Shown piece after piece: positions 46,510-57,700 of a DNA stretch of 64,000 nt (the stretch's first letter is position 1; each line of letters begins with the position of its first letter). Source of the DNA: Morinoia aosen (taxonomy: Eukaryota > Arthropoda > Malacostraca > Amphipoda > Talitridae); the NCBI GenBank assembly GCA_030386875.1, contig CM059562.1, positions 71,670,201-71,734,200 on the forward strand, given 5' to 3'. The notes beneath the pieces are model-generated. The model saw nothing but the letters and a program-made list of their open reading frames with translations. It searched no databases and was not told where the DNA came from. A program made the position numbers and the translations under genes.

Positions 46510-46865
46510 CCTTTCAGAGGGATGCAGCGCCAGTCTCTATGGAAATAAGCACTCCTAGGGGGAAAACGTAACATCCCGAGCTGAGGGTTAGAAAGGCCTT
46601 CTTTTTGTTGAAATAAGGTATTTTTTCGGTTAACTGTTGTCCTATTTTTCAGCACTTCTGACTTCCTTCTCCAACTTTTATCTTCTTCCATACCGTTCCT
46701 TCTCAACTTACTGTTTCTATGCGTAGAGAGTTCTGTCCACGAATTCTCCTTGCGCATAGATTCTGGGTTCTCTCAACTCCATACTAAATGGTGCCTTCAT
46801 CATTCCTCTCTCTGAGCATCTTTGTTGTGGTAAGGGAGGCTGAAACTGATTCCTAATTAATTAGG
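46510..46865 (+). mobile_element. SINE-like retroposon, copy 8
   Basis: Family order conserved: a diverged head (TCAGAGGGATGCAGC), CCCGAGCTGAGGGTTAG, GGTTAACTGTTGTCC, ACTCCATACTAAATGGTGCC and GGTAAGGGAGGCTGAAACTG. The flanks GACCTCAG and GACTTCAG may be a decayed target duplication. Confidence 0.75.
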
Positions 46866-47010
46866 GACTTCAGTATCATAATTACCGTGGTGAACCACAA
46901 ACTTTGTTTGAGATTTTATACGACGGTACTCCGTGGTAGTAGAACTTATGTTACCACAAATGTACTCTGATGAAACGCATGGAGGTAGCGGAGGTTTTGT
47001 TAAATTTGAA

Positions 47011-48199
47011 CGAAGGACAACGCTACGTTACGCTACGAAGGATTAACGAATCTGAGAATGAGGGCCGAATACAAAGCATCTAGTTTATTGCATTGATCTT
47101 TTTCGCCTCATAACTTGAGAAGACTGCTCGGAAATGCCGATGCCTTAATTGTCTCATCCGGCCTGTCGCGCAGAAGAACTTCTATGCAAAGTAATCGTCG
47201 GCACCGTCGTTAGCCGTCTACAGCTTTCATTGTAACGGAGAAATAACAGCATTGCGCAACGTGTTTCTTCCGTTATTAATTGCATATTGTTGTGTATACC
47301 GGCTTAATTGTTTCGGGACTTAATAACGTCCCGTGACTATGATGAGTTGTGTGCTAATATCGTTTATGTATTTAGCAAGTCATTTTAGTGCTCTATTCTG
47401 CTGCCTTGTCTGCATGTAAAACGAGTCACTCGTTCTCCGAAATTCGTTTGTTTCTTCGAAGTGATGGGCTAACGCAGAATTCTCGTATTAATTACGGGCG
47501 TGATGTCAGTTCAAGTGAGCTCGTTTGTTTGCTATGCACGAATGAATTTCCTAAAATCATTTTTTACCCCAGTTTTCTTTGACTAATCGACCAAAAATAA
47601 TGAAAAAACCGGTCTTTTTGGCTGGTAGATCCTTTTCTATTCATACTGAAAAATTTGCAGTAAAACAATTTATGAATGAGTGAAATGCATTAAGATTCTC
47701 ATTCAGGGCTTCAGCGATTTTTGGTTGCAAAAGAACATGCTTTTGAAAAAAAAAAATTGATGGTGGACATATTAATGATTTAAACTTTGATTTTACCACG
47801 CATATATTTTCTTTTATTTCTGACATGGCATGTCAAATCGAATCTTTTAGTAATATATGCAATTTGCAAGCTTCACGAGCCAATGACAAAATGACGTTAA
47901 TTCAAGGGCCTTCAAGTTTTGAAGGTTTTCTTCGGCGTTGACATCAATGCCGCTCATGAAATACATTTTTGTTTACGTCAAGCATTTTCGTTGATCTTCC
48001 TGATTAAGTCTTTCTATTGTGAATTCTAAAGTTAGCCTTTAATCTCTTTTACATCTACAGCCTACGCGGTCTTGGCCTTGAAGTACTTCCCGCTGAAGGG
48101 ATTTTTGTCTAAAATAATTGGTCATTGTCTGAGCTTTGTCTTTGACCCTCATTCTCAGATTCGTAAGTCCTTCCTAGCGTAACGTAGCGTTGTCCTTCG
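47011..48199. mobile_element. 1189-bp DNA transposon with 54-bp terminal inverted repeats
   Basis: The ends 47011-47064 and 48146-48199 are inverted copies of a 54-bp sequence with three mismatches, beginning CGAAGGACAACGCTACG. They are flanked by the 5-bp direct repeat TTGAA (47006-47010 and 48200-48204). The interior is AT-rich and has no recognisable transposase, so it is non-autonomous. The superfamily cannot be assigned. Confidence 0.8.
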
Positions 48200-48288
48200 T
48201 TGAATTAAATGATTCGAAGTGACATCTTGGTTATTTCTCATTTAAAGTCTCACTTCTTTTCAATTTTTTATCATTATAGATATTTTAA

Positions 48289-48489
48289 TCCTTTAACGTC
48301 AGCATTTTTGTACTCATATTGCCGTTATCATAACCACCGTCATTAGACTGGCAATGCCAAAATAAGAAAGAAACTGCCACTCGGCAGTGAGCTTCAAAGA
48401 ACACACTAGGGAACAAATTCAGCTATAAACACAATGTATTAAGGCTACTTTTGAAAGGGGACCGTATAGTCCTATACGGCGTTAACTGG
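48289..48489. mobile_element. piggyBac-like MITE, 201 bp (inverted orientation)
   Basis: TTAA at 48285-48288 and 48490-48493. The left end TCCTTTAACGTC, the conserved core (complement of GCCGAGTGGCAGTTTC) and TTTTTGTACTCATATTGCCG match the copy at 50886 in reverse orientation. Near its right end lies the perfect dyad CCGTATAGTCCTATACGG. Confidence 0.85.
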
Positions 48490-48600
48490 TTAAGTCCATA
48501 TTATATAGAATATAAAACTAGAATTTAAAAAAGGGCTTGCCATGCCATCTTAAATTACTGAATCTCCCTTCCCTACCGACAAATAAAGGCTTCTTGCTTT

Positions 48601-49113
48601 TGCTAGTACGCAGTCAAGGTCAGGTCTTTGACTGGCTCACTAGTACCCAAAGTAAGGCCTTTATTTGGTACCCGAAGTCAAGTACATTTGCGCCCGAGGT
48701 CAGATTGTCAGTTCACTTGTACCCAACGTCAGATATTATATCGGTTCTTATACCCAGGGTCAAATCTTTTGTCCGTTCACTTGTACCCAACTTCAGACCT
48801 TTTGTCGGTTCACTTGTACCCAGGGTCAAATCTTATGTCAGTTCACTTGTACTCAAGGCAAGGTCAGATCTTTTATCATTTCACCTGTACTCAACGCCAA
48901 ATCTTTTCTCGGTCCTCTGGCACCGAGGGTCAAACCTTATGTTAGTTTACTAGTACTCAAGGTCAGCTCATTTCTCAGTACACTTGTCCCCAATCTGAAG
49001 CCTTCATTTTCCCACTTAAGGATCTAGTGCACAATTGAACCCAGGGTCAGCTCATTTTTCAGTACACTTGTACCGAATATCAGGCCTTCATTTCCCCACT
49101 TTAAAGGACCTAG
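48601..49113. repeat. 33-bp minisatellite with nuclear-receptor-like half-sites
   Basis: About 14 imperfect units around TTCACTTGTACCCAGGGTCA followed by AATCTT and GTC. A larger duplication is also visible: about 48962-49033 and 49047-49123 both run from CAGCTCATTT to CTAGTGCACAA. Most units carry AGGTCA or GGGTCA, some as TCAAGGTCA. Since 33 is divisible by three, all three plus frames are partly open; I do not call a protein. Confidence 0.9.
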
Positions 49114-49124
49114 TGCACAAACAG

Positions 49125-49255
49125 CTCAGGTTATCGCCCTCGCTACACCCACACGCCGCGCAGGTCCGGTCGCCGCTGCCCACGCGACCCACCAGTTTAC
49201 GCTCCGGCCTGCAGGCCACGCCAGGGGAGACGTCGGGCCAGCCAGCAGCCACATT
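49125..49255. other. CpG-rich block beside the 33-bp array
   Basis: About 13 CpG in 49141-49240, directly after the array. Frames are open on both strands, including a cysteine-rich minus frame. No recognisable protein and no paired splice sites. Confidence 0.4.
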
Positions 49256-49818
49256 TCAAGTTATTTACATTGTAGTTGTGGTGCAGTCGATGGCGAATGT
49301 GCTGATGTCGATTTGGTTGCGCTATGGGCTCTTTTATTCGGTGGTTGAGATTGACATTTTTTCAAGTGAAATTTGACTGCTAAGTACCTGAACTGAAAAT
49401 GGCGAAAATCCTCTAAAATTTGAAAATTCCATGGAAGATTACCAAGCCGATTGTAAAAAGCTCAAATCTCCGATTTTAGGATTTCAACCAATCAAATAAG
49501 TCGCAGCGTAGTCAAGTTCGCTGGAAATTTAGTTGTGTATTTTCATGAACGCTTTAATCTTCATTTGAGTATCGCACACACTTTTGAAAGAAATGCTGCA
49601 ACATACGAGTGAGTTCGTGGTTCACAGCTACCGTACAGCGAGAGGATAGAAGCTTTCTGACCGTCTCGGCACCCATCAAAGTGGGTCTGAGTTCACGCTT
49701 GAGAGAACTCGCTAGGTTCTTCGGACTGTCATCTTCTGAGCTGTGTAGGGAGACAGACGTCTGGTAACGGTTCTCCTCACGTTATGTCAGAACGCCGGAG
49801 AAAATTGGAAATGGAGCG
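49256..49818. other. Nothing recognised
   Basis: AT-rich spacer. Confidence 0.5.
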
Positions 49819-50010
49819 AGGCACGAATTGGACATTACATGGGCAGTATTTCAGAGAAGGGAAACGAGAGTTTGAAATTACGGGAAGCAGGGATTGGACA
49901 TTTAATGGGTAGTTCATCACACAGGTTGAAGACGAGGGTTGTTAATTGACGGAAACAGTGATTGCTTGTTACAAGGGAGCATTTCAATCGAGTAGAATAC
50001 GAGTACTAGA
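49819..50010. repeat. Diverged ~68-bp tandem repeat, about 3 units
   Basis: Units share GATTGGACATT followed by A(C/T)ATGGG and, about 50 bp later, a GGAA(A/G)CA motif. The third unit is strongly diverged. Confidence 0.6.
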
Positions 50011-50720
50011 TATAGGAGAGAGAGCAGGCATGGATGTTGGAAAGAAGTTCACAATAGAAAGACATAGTAAAAGACAGATAGTAAATGAAATGGACATTAT
50101 GCGGGTAGAATATCACGGTGGAAGGAAACAAATGCTAATCAAGCGTGACGTTTTTTGGATGGGGGTAATCACGTAAACATACTTTCCTGATATCGCCGCA
50201 TTCGAATCCTGAAGTTGACGCTATTGGTGTGTTACAGAAGACCGCTCTTCTGTTTGTTCTGGGAGTTAGCATTCGCTGCGAAATTGTTATACTCAGGCTC
50301 TGTCGATAGTGTTAATTGAGATATTTACTTTTCTTGGCATTTGTACTTCAAATATACTCCCATTTGGTACAGGACAGTACACGCATTGCTGGTTTAGTTT
50401 CTTTTCGATTTGTAGCTTCAATACTTGAATGTTCGATCCCTCTACCATACGAAGTCAAGTTTTCACGTAACCTCTATAATACATTGCTTATTTCTCTTCC
50501 GATCGTATCATTCAAAAGTGACTTTTCAAACAACACAGCACAGCAGCTCTTGGGGTAAACCTTTACCGAGTTGGAAGTTTTAGAAAATGCACATTTTAGG
50601 TTGCCTTTCCTTTTAAATTACGTACTTATACCTACTCTGTTAGTTAATTCAATGCAGCATCAACATGAATACGGAATACGTTTACAGAAAATTAAGTTTG
50701 TGAACTGGATTCTAAATATA
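50011..50720. other. Nothing recognised
   Basis: AT-rich sequence without features. Confidence 0.5.
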
Positions 50721-50872
50721 GTACTTGAATGTGTACTTGAAAAAAACTTGAAAAATACTTGAATATGTACTTGAAAAATACTTGAATATGTACTTGAAAA
50801 ATACTTGAATATGTACGTGAAAAATACTTGAATATGTACGGGAAAAATACTTGAATATTCACTTGAACAACA
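50721..50872. repeat. 23-bp minisatellite, about 6 units
   Basis: The unit TACTTGAATATGTACTTGAA, then AAA, is itself built from two TACTTGAA half-units. It ends 14 bp before a piggyBac-like MITE. Confidence 0.92.
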
Positions 50873-50885
50873 CTCGTGCAATTAA

Positions 50886-51107
50886 CCCTTTAACGCCCCA
50901 GAGGACACCAGTGTCCTCTTTCAAAATTCCCCTTCAATATATTTTATTTCTTATTCAATTAGTTCCCTGATGTGTTCTTTGAAGTTCTCTGCCGAGTGGC
51001 AGTTCTTATCCCATCCTGATATCGGTGACTGCCAGATGCCAGCGCCAGTTTAGTGACGGTGGTTGTGTTAACGGTAATATGAGTACAAAAATTCGGACGT
51101 TAAAGGG
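50886..51107. mobile_element. piggyBac-like MITE, 222 bp (best-preserved)
   Basis: TTAA (50882-50885), CCCTTTAACGCCCC at the left end, GGACGTTAAAGGG at the right end, TTAA (51108-51111). A perfect subterminal dyad, GAGGACACCAGTGTCCTC, starts about 15 bases from the left end. The core GCCGAGTGGCAGTTC is shared with the copies at 23364 and 48289. No transposase. Confidence 0.92.
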
Positions 51108-51111
51108 TTAA

Positions 51112-51737
51112 GGACTGTGGGACCTGCAAGCTGCGCTTGACGCAAGTACGAGTCTAGTTTTTATCTCCATGCATGTCCTTGTTTCGTCCTTGTCTTGAAA
51201 ATTCCACTGAAGATGTTCTTGGGACAGCTCGGTACCGTGAGAGATTCCCTAATTTTGACCAGACTTCACTTGTTCCAATTGCTTGTCTACGAGCATCACT
51301 ATTTTCTGATTTGTTCTGATTTGCCATCGTTAGTGTGTATTTCAGTTAATTGTGTATTACTCAGAAACGTACAATTACCGCATCACAATTTGGGTAAAAT
51401 TTTCAACTTCATAAGAAAAATTCTGCAATTTCAGAAAACGTTTCTAATTTGTAAATTCAGAAGCAATATAAATAACGCAGTATAACTATCTTGTACATTA
51501 TTTTTAGCATAAATGTGATAATAAAACGCCCTTTTACTGGCACACCTCAGTAAAGACATCGGCTTTTTTTTGCGGCAGAAGACGATTAATCTTGAGTCAA
51601 AATAATGACAGGAAATTGACATCATAGCATCGCACCGGGAACGGTCACCCTCTCGTCAGTTACAAGGAACGGTGTTTTCTATACTTGATCGAGGGCCGTT
51701 AAGTGGAGGCTGGATAAGTGCCTGAGAGTACGATGGT
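51112..51737. other. Nothing recognised
   Basis: AT-rich spacer. Confidence 0.5.
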
Positions 51738-51840
51738 CTCCCTCAGGGGAGGCAACTGTAGGGTCTATGTATGTTACCAATCCCAGGGGAAAGATGTGAG
51801 GTCCCAAGTTGAGAGTTAGGCAGACTTTTTTTCTGTTGAA
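51738..51840 (+). mobile_element. SINE-like head fragment, copy 9a
   Basis: Only the first ~100 bp of the family (CTCCCTCAGGGGAGGCAACT to TTTCTGTTGAA), directly abutting copy 9b. Confidence 0.75.
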
Positions 51841-52226
51841 CTCATCAGGAGGAGACAACTATTGTATCTATGGGAATTAGCGCTCCCAAAGTAAAGAAGT
51901 GAGGTCCTGAGCGAAGAGTTAGGTGGGCCTTCCTTCAGTTGAAATAGAATAGGATTTTATATTGCTGCGGAACATCTTTTTCGGTTCATTGTTGTTCTGT
52001 TTTTCCACATCTCTGTTTTTTTTCCAACTTTTTATTTTTTCCTGAACGTGCTTTGGAATTTGTTGTTCCTATGCACAGAGTCTTATGAGGGAACACATCT
52101 TGAGCATAGACCCCTCATTCTCTTAACTCCGTACTAAATGATGCCTTCGTTCTTCTCCTTTTTGGAATGCCTTTATTGAGGTTAGGGAGACTTAAACTAA
52201 CTTCTAATCTGTTTTAATCTGATTTA
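51841..52226 (+). mobile_element. SINE-like retroposon, copy 9b
   Basis: Full-length member with intact dyad (ACAACTATTGTATCTATGGG), GTTAGGTGGGCCTTCC, TTCATTGTTGTTCTG, CGTACTAAATGATGCC and a TTCTAATCTG-type tail. It forms a head-to-tail pair with fragment 9a. Confidence 0.82.
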
Positions 52227-52425
52227 GTATAATATCATAAATATTGTACCATAACAGTGCAGGTAGTTTGCTTCATGCAATAAAAATACAAAACAAAACT
52301 GGAGGAACGAAGAATTTTTTCAAAGTTTCACACTCTTACGTTCGGCAGATACGAGTGTATCGTTCGGAATCCGCGATGTAAAACAAACTCCTTGTGAACT
52401 GTTGCGGTTTATGTGTACTCAGGAG
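52227..52425. other. Nothing recognised
   Basis: Short AT-rich spacer. Confidence 0.5.
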
Positions 52426-53352
52426 AGTTCAGGACGGTGTGCAACATGTGAGAGTCATTGAATGTTCAGGACGGTGCGCAACATGTGAGGGTCATTGAAT
52501 GTTCAGGACGGTGTGCAACATGTGAGGGTCATTGAATGTTCAGGACGGTGTGCAGCATGTGAGGGTCATTGAATGTTCAGGACGGTGTGCAACATGTGAG
52601 GGTCATTGAATGTTCAGGACGGTGCGCAACATGTGAGGGTCATTGAATACTCAGGACGGTGTGCAACAAGTGAGGGTCATTGAATGTTCAGGACGATGTG
52701 CAACATGTGAGATTCATTGAATGCTCAGGACGGTGCACAACATGTGAGGATCATTGAATGTTCAGGACGGTGTGCAACATGTGAGGCTCATGGAATGTTC
52801 AGGACGATGTGCAACATGTGAGGGTCATTGAATGTTCAGGACGGTGTGCAACATGTGAGGCTCATTGAATGTTCAGGACGGTGTGCAACATGTGAGATTC
52901 ATTGAATGCTCAGGACGGTGTGCAACATGTGAGGGTCATTGAATGTTCAGGACGATGTGCAACATGTGAGATTCATTGAATGCTCAGGACGGTGTGCAAC
53001 ATGTGAGGCTCATTGAATGTTCAGGACGATGTGCAACATGTGAGGGTCATTGAATGTTCAGGACGATGTGCAACATGTGAGGCTCATTGAATGTTCAGGA
53101 CGGTGTGCAACATGTGAGGGTCATTGAATGTTCAGGACGATGTGCAACATGTGAGGCTCATTGAATGTTCAGGACGGTGTGCAACATGTGAGGGTCATTG
53201 AATGTTCAGGACGGTGTGCAACATGTGAGATTCATTGAATGCTCAGGACGGTGCACAACATGTGAGGATCATTGAATGTTCAGGACGATGTGCAACATGT
53301 GAGGCTCATGGAATGCTCAGGACGGTGTGCAACATGTGAGGGTGATTAAATG
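52426..53352. repeat. 37-bp minisatellite, about 25 units
   Basis: Units contain TTCAGGACGGTGTGCAACAT followed by GTGAGGGTCATTGAATG. Variant positions (GACGG/GACGA, GGGTC/GGCTC/GATTC, GTTC/GCTC) recur in the same order, indicating duplication of multi-unit blocks; about 52708-52796 is echoed at 53226-53312. Confidence 0.97.
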
Positions 53353-54545
53353 TTTACTTGACTTTTCAGCAGCTAGTCTATCTCTTAATAAAGCGATCTC
53401 TACCTTGCTTTTAGTTAGCAGTTAATGCTAATTAATGCAGAGATAATTGATTGCATGCATTGAGTGTCAGCTCTTTTATTTGAATATCGGACGTCTGGAG
53501 CCCGACCTCGTGTATTTGCAGCCGTGATAAGAGCCAAATTCATTATGCATGCAGAGAGAGGGAGTGTTGAAATCCTGACTGGCGAGCTTGCAAGACTTCA
53601 TCCTTATCGCTTCATGTCGTTGGGATCCACTTCTTTTCTTCGAGTGAAAATAAATTATAACTTTTTTTGTGAAAACCCGCCCGAGAGAGAGGGAGAAAAC
53701 CCGAATCAACTCATTTTAAATAGGTAATATTCGAGCACTGTGATAGAAGTTATCACCCAACGCTGATTCTTTCTTCGCTTGCAAACCACGGGAGACGGAA
53801 AAATTGCATTCTCATGAAAATTTCTAGGTACTATAGCTAACTTGTCCGAAAGGCCGCGAATGAAAGTTTCTCCGTCCAAGCAGCATTCATTTGACTTAAT
53901 GGAACTTGTTCGCTTTTTAATGTCTTTTAAATGGACGAAGTCATGTCTGCATGTGATTTTCCAATGGAAAATAACAAAAGTATCCGCAAATAAAGGTATG
54001 AACATAATCAATTTCAAAAAGTCTCTAATTCGGACGAGTAAATTTTCTAGTTTTAACATGTTACCCTAAATGAATTTCACATACATCAACTCTGCAAATG
54101 CGACTGACGACATGCATGTCGACACATAATGAAACAACCGCGCCTTAACCATCCCATGTTTTTAAGACCGAGCCAAATTACCTGTCCACGTTCTTCATTG
54201 AGTACAGAAGAACGGACCGCGATGCAGATGATAAAAGCCGCTCAATACATTGCGTGTTAGCTTTTCATCGATGCTCTCTCTTGTTGTTCTGTCTGTTGAT
54301 TCAGGACGAGCGAACATGACTTCTGTTGCGCAAGCAGCACTGTCGGTTGCAGCACAGTATCACATCTGTATATTTGTGATCTCTTTCGCAATACTAGAAT
54401 GCGTTACAGAAGAGCTCCATACGAGACAATGCCGTGCCTTCTGGCGGGTGTGCAGCAGGATTAAGTTAGTTTTACATTAGCGCATTGAGTGTTAAAGTTA
54501 GAGATTTTGAAGTACAAAGTGCTCTGGTTTTATTAATTACGCCTG
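53353..54545. other. No gene recognised
   Basis: Frames on both strands at 53464-54069 and an acceptor-like polypyrimidine tract (TTGTTCTGTCTGTTGATTCAG ends at 54303, followed by an open frame to 54480) are too weak to call. Confidence 0.4.
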
Positions 54546-54725
54546 TGATTGAAAATTGGAAAATTTACGGTTGTATCCCTTACAATCTACGTTGGTTTAT
54601 GACATCTGCTCCTACAACCACCTGTGTATAGCAGTAGTAATTGAAAGTTAGAAAATGTACGATTGCATCCCATACAATCTATGTACGTTCGTTTATTGTA
54701 TCGGTTCCTTCAACCACCTGTGAAT
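54546..54725. repeat. Diverged two-copy tandem duplication, ~90 bp
   Basis: Two copies share ATTGAAA, TTACGGTTGTATCCC or TACGATTGCATCCC, TACAATCTA and CAACCACCTGTG. Confidence 0.7.
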
Positions 54726-57700
54726 CTGTCATTGAGAAGTTCAAGTATTGATATACAACATTATTCTGACACCAGAAAAATGTGCTGTTGGTGCAGGTGT
54801 CGAAAAATAATGTTATCAGATTGGGTTGTGAACTCAAGATGTTTGAACTTTTAAGTTTAATTAGTTTTTATGTTATGCATTCAATCCCTTGATTGGTAGT
54901 GTACTTTTTCTTTACTCTCTTATTGTTACGTGCTAGATCTGAACCATTTGTTTCTAAATTTAGAATCTGTCTTAGTTCCGAAGTCATTTAGTGATAGATT
55001 GAGGTTGGGTTTTTTAGTATTGAGTACTCAACTAGTCATGTTTTTTTTCTAAGTTTGTGAGCTGTTCAGCAGGAGGATACAAAATCACAGATTCTGTGCC
55101 CTTGGCTATTCAAGGTGTCCCAAAACATGCACTTATCCTTTGACTGAGCATATTTTTCACTTATTTTTGTTTCAGTGAGAATCAAGTTTCTTATGCGACG
55201 CTCAATTTTCTAAGATTCAATATTATTTTCTCTGATTGAACTCAATAGACATCCTTCTATGTGAATCAACTCCGATACCGAAACAAAATAACGAGTTCTG
55301 GGCAGTCAAAGAGCAAACACATTATTTTTGGTGGTACCTCGCAATCACTTACGTATTAAATTTTTCATTCTTGAAGGCAATTCGTTGGAACTGGAGAAAC
55401 GCCACTCACTGTTGTTAACTGCCGTGTAAAATTCGATATCGGTCCTTTGCACTAATTAGGATTCAAAGGGAACATTCTTGAGCGATTTGAAACTTTATTG
55501 ACAGATCAGCTGCGCTTGACTGGAGCAGGCAAGTGCCAGAGTGAGGAGAAACTCTTCTCCAACACGTGCTCTTTGAGAGAGAAAATTTTAGAACTCTATT
55601 TGACATTTTTATAAGAGTTTCCTTGCACTTTCAATGTGGATGTTCAGTTGTTTTCTCGCTTGGCTTAGTGAGAGGGAGGAAAAGAGAGGGAGAAAGAACG
55701 ACAGATCTTGATTTGTCTGAGAAACTGTGAGCTTTGAATATTTTTGAGAATGTTAGCTGCGATTTTTTATCATATATATTCTAAGTTTCACATTCAAGTT
55801 GAAAAAACTACAATGCCATTAACTCATCTCACATTTTAATTTATGATTAATTTATAGCAAGTGAGTTTTTTCTGAATTTTCATTAGTACCACGGTCGTCT
55901 GCTGACTTTGTGTGAGAACTTTATCCAGAATTTTTTTCGTCAACTCATTTTGTGTATACCAAACAGCTGGTCCAATTCATAAAGATGTTTTTGCAACGTT
56001 GCCTTGAAGCTCCCTCGGTACCTGAACTGTTACGACTTCAAAATCTGATCTAATTCATAGTCCATCACCAAGACAAAATAACATACCGAGATGATGAAAC
56101 ATCTCAAGGGATAATTTAAAGCCAGCGCAAGTGGTATTGTGAAACAAATAGTTTCGTGGTAGGTATTGCCTCTCGTGTGAACATGCCCAACTTCCTGCCA
56201 TCCACCTTCTTGGTTCGTGGGAAAATTCCTACTCGTAGCCTGGCACTCCTCAATTTCAGGCGCCTTGCGTGAAGACTTCGCTGCTTCTGATTTGCTGATT
56301 GAAGTACTGAGACGCTCGTTTCATCGCACCGTGGTTATACGATGTTAGCTTCAAAACAATTGAAGTTGCGTAGGTTAAGAACTTGTTTCGTTTTACCTTT
56401 ATTTTATTTGCGATCTAAAGCAGTAGCTTTTTTCGATGTCTTTTATTTTTTAAACACCTTATCGTGGGTGCGGTTTTATTTTACAAGTTTTTCGGTTTGT
56501 TTGCTTGAAATGTGTTCTTTAATTTTCAAAGTGTTGAAATTTTGAAAGAAGTTCCTTAAAATAACTAACTGCTGGAACTGAGACGGAACATGCTACGTCT
56601 CGGTTGAAATAAAAATTTTGAATTGTGAAAGTTCATGTTCCTTTCTGTGATGCCTAATGAAACGGATAATTAAGTTTTTGCGTCATGTCTCAATGAGACT
56701 GGATAATTTCTAAATTTACGCTGCGTGTGTGTTGTCTGGGATGGCTGAGTACCACGCAAATGATGCAATGCTGCCTTAAATCGTCAGAGATTTGGTTAGA
56801 GAACACTTTTGTTGTGTGTCTGATGCGCAAATACTAAAATTAACTACTTTTTTTGTTTAATTTGACAGTACATTAGGAGCTAGGAATGAAAAGGTTTTAA
56901 AATAAGTACATGTGTATTATACGGTATGAAACCATGGGGGGCTTCGAATTTGGTAAAAGCTGGCAAAGTCAATTACAACTAGCAATCTCTCATGCAAGTA
57001 AGGCTCACCCTTGCTAAAAACATCTGATTTTAATAACCCTAGAGCAGATGTAGTGTCTTGTGTCAGATCCTTGAACTCATAGAGGATGAAAGTTAAGTTT
57101 TTCTTCACTTGCATTAATATTTTTAGGCGAAATGTGAATTAACTCATCTTCAAGTTAGTACTTTATAGTGTTCTTGAGATGAAACCACCATTTGGGCGAA
57201 GTTCCTAATTACTTCAGTGATCAATAGGTTGATATCATTTCAAGGGCTTGTGAAGTTTAATGAAACTTTAATTGAACCTAAATAAATTTCTACATAACGC
57301 TTAAACTATAGTCTTTGGAACGCATTATGGGATACATTGATTGCAGCCATCCATTCATATTTCGAACATGCTCCTCTTGTTCAAAGTATCCTAACCCATA
57401 GGATTCATACGCGGTATATTATTTTATCGGCGTGTCGTTGTGGATGTCTTTAGTACCATGTCGCTCTAATCTGATCAAGAGCATTCATGCACCAAAATGC
57501 TTCAACCCAGGCCTTGAGCAACGCACTTCATCTCGAAACGAACTCCCGAGGTGTGCGGCGCTGCTTCATCTCGTTTTGCGGTCTCAAATTTGCTAAAAAA
57601 GGAACGGGAGTTCGCTCGGAAGCTAACGGAAAAATGCTGCGGTTTAATTTTTACTTCCCAGTTGGCTGAAGCCGCAAGTAACTGTGGTCACTGAAGCGCT

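Noticed and set aside
48537-49376. Three overlapping plus-strand frames of 105-138 codons
   Set aside because: Produced by the 33-bp minisatellite, whose length is divisible by three.
54282-54480. Acceptor-like tract followed by an open plus frame
   Set aside because: A single splice signal without donor, start or recognisable protein is not enough to call an exon.
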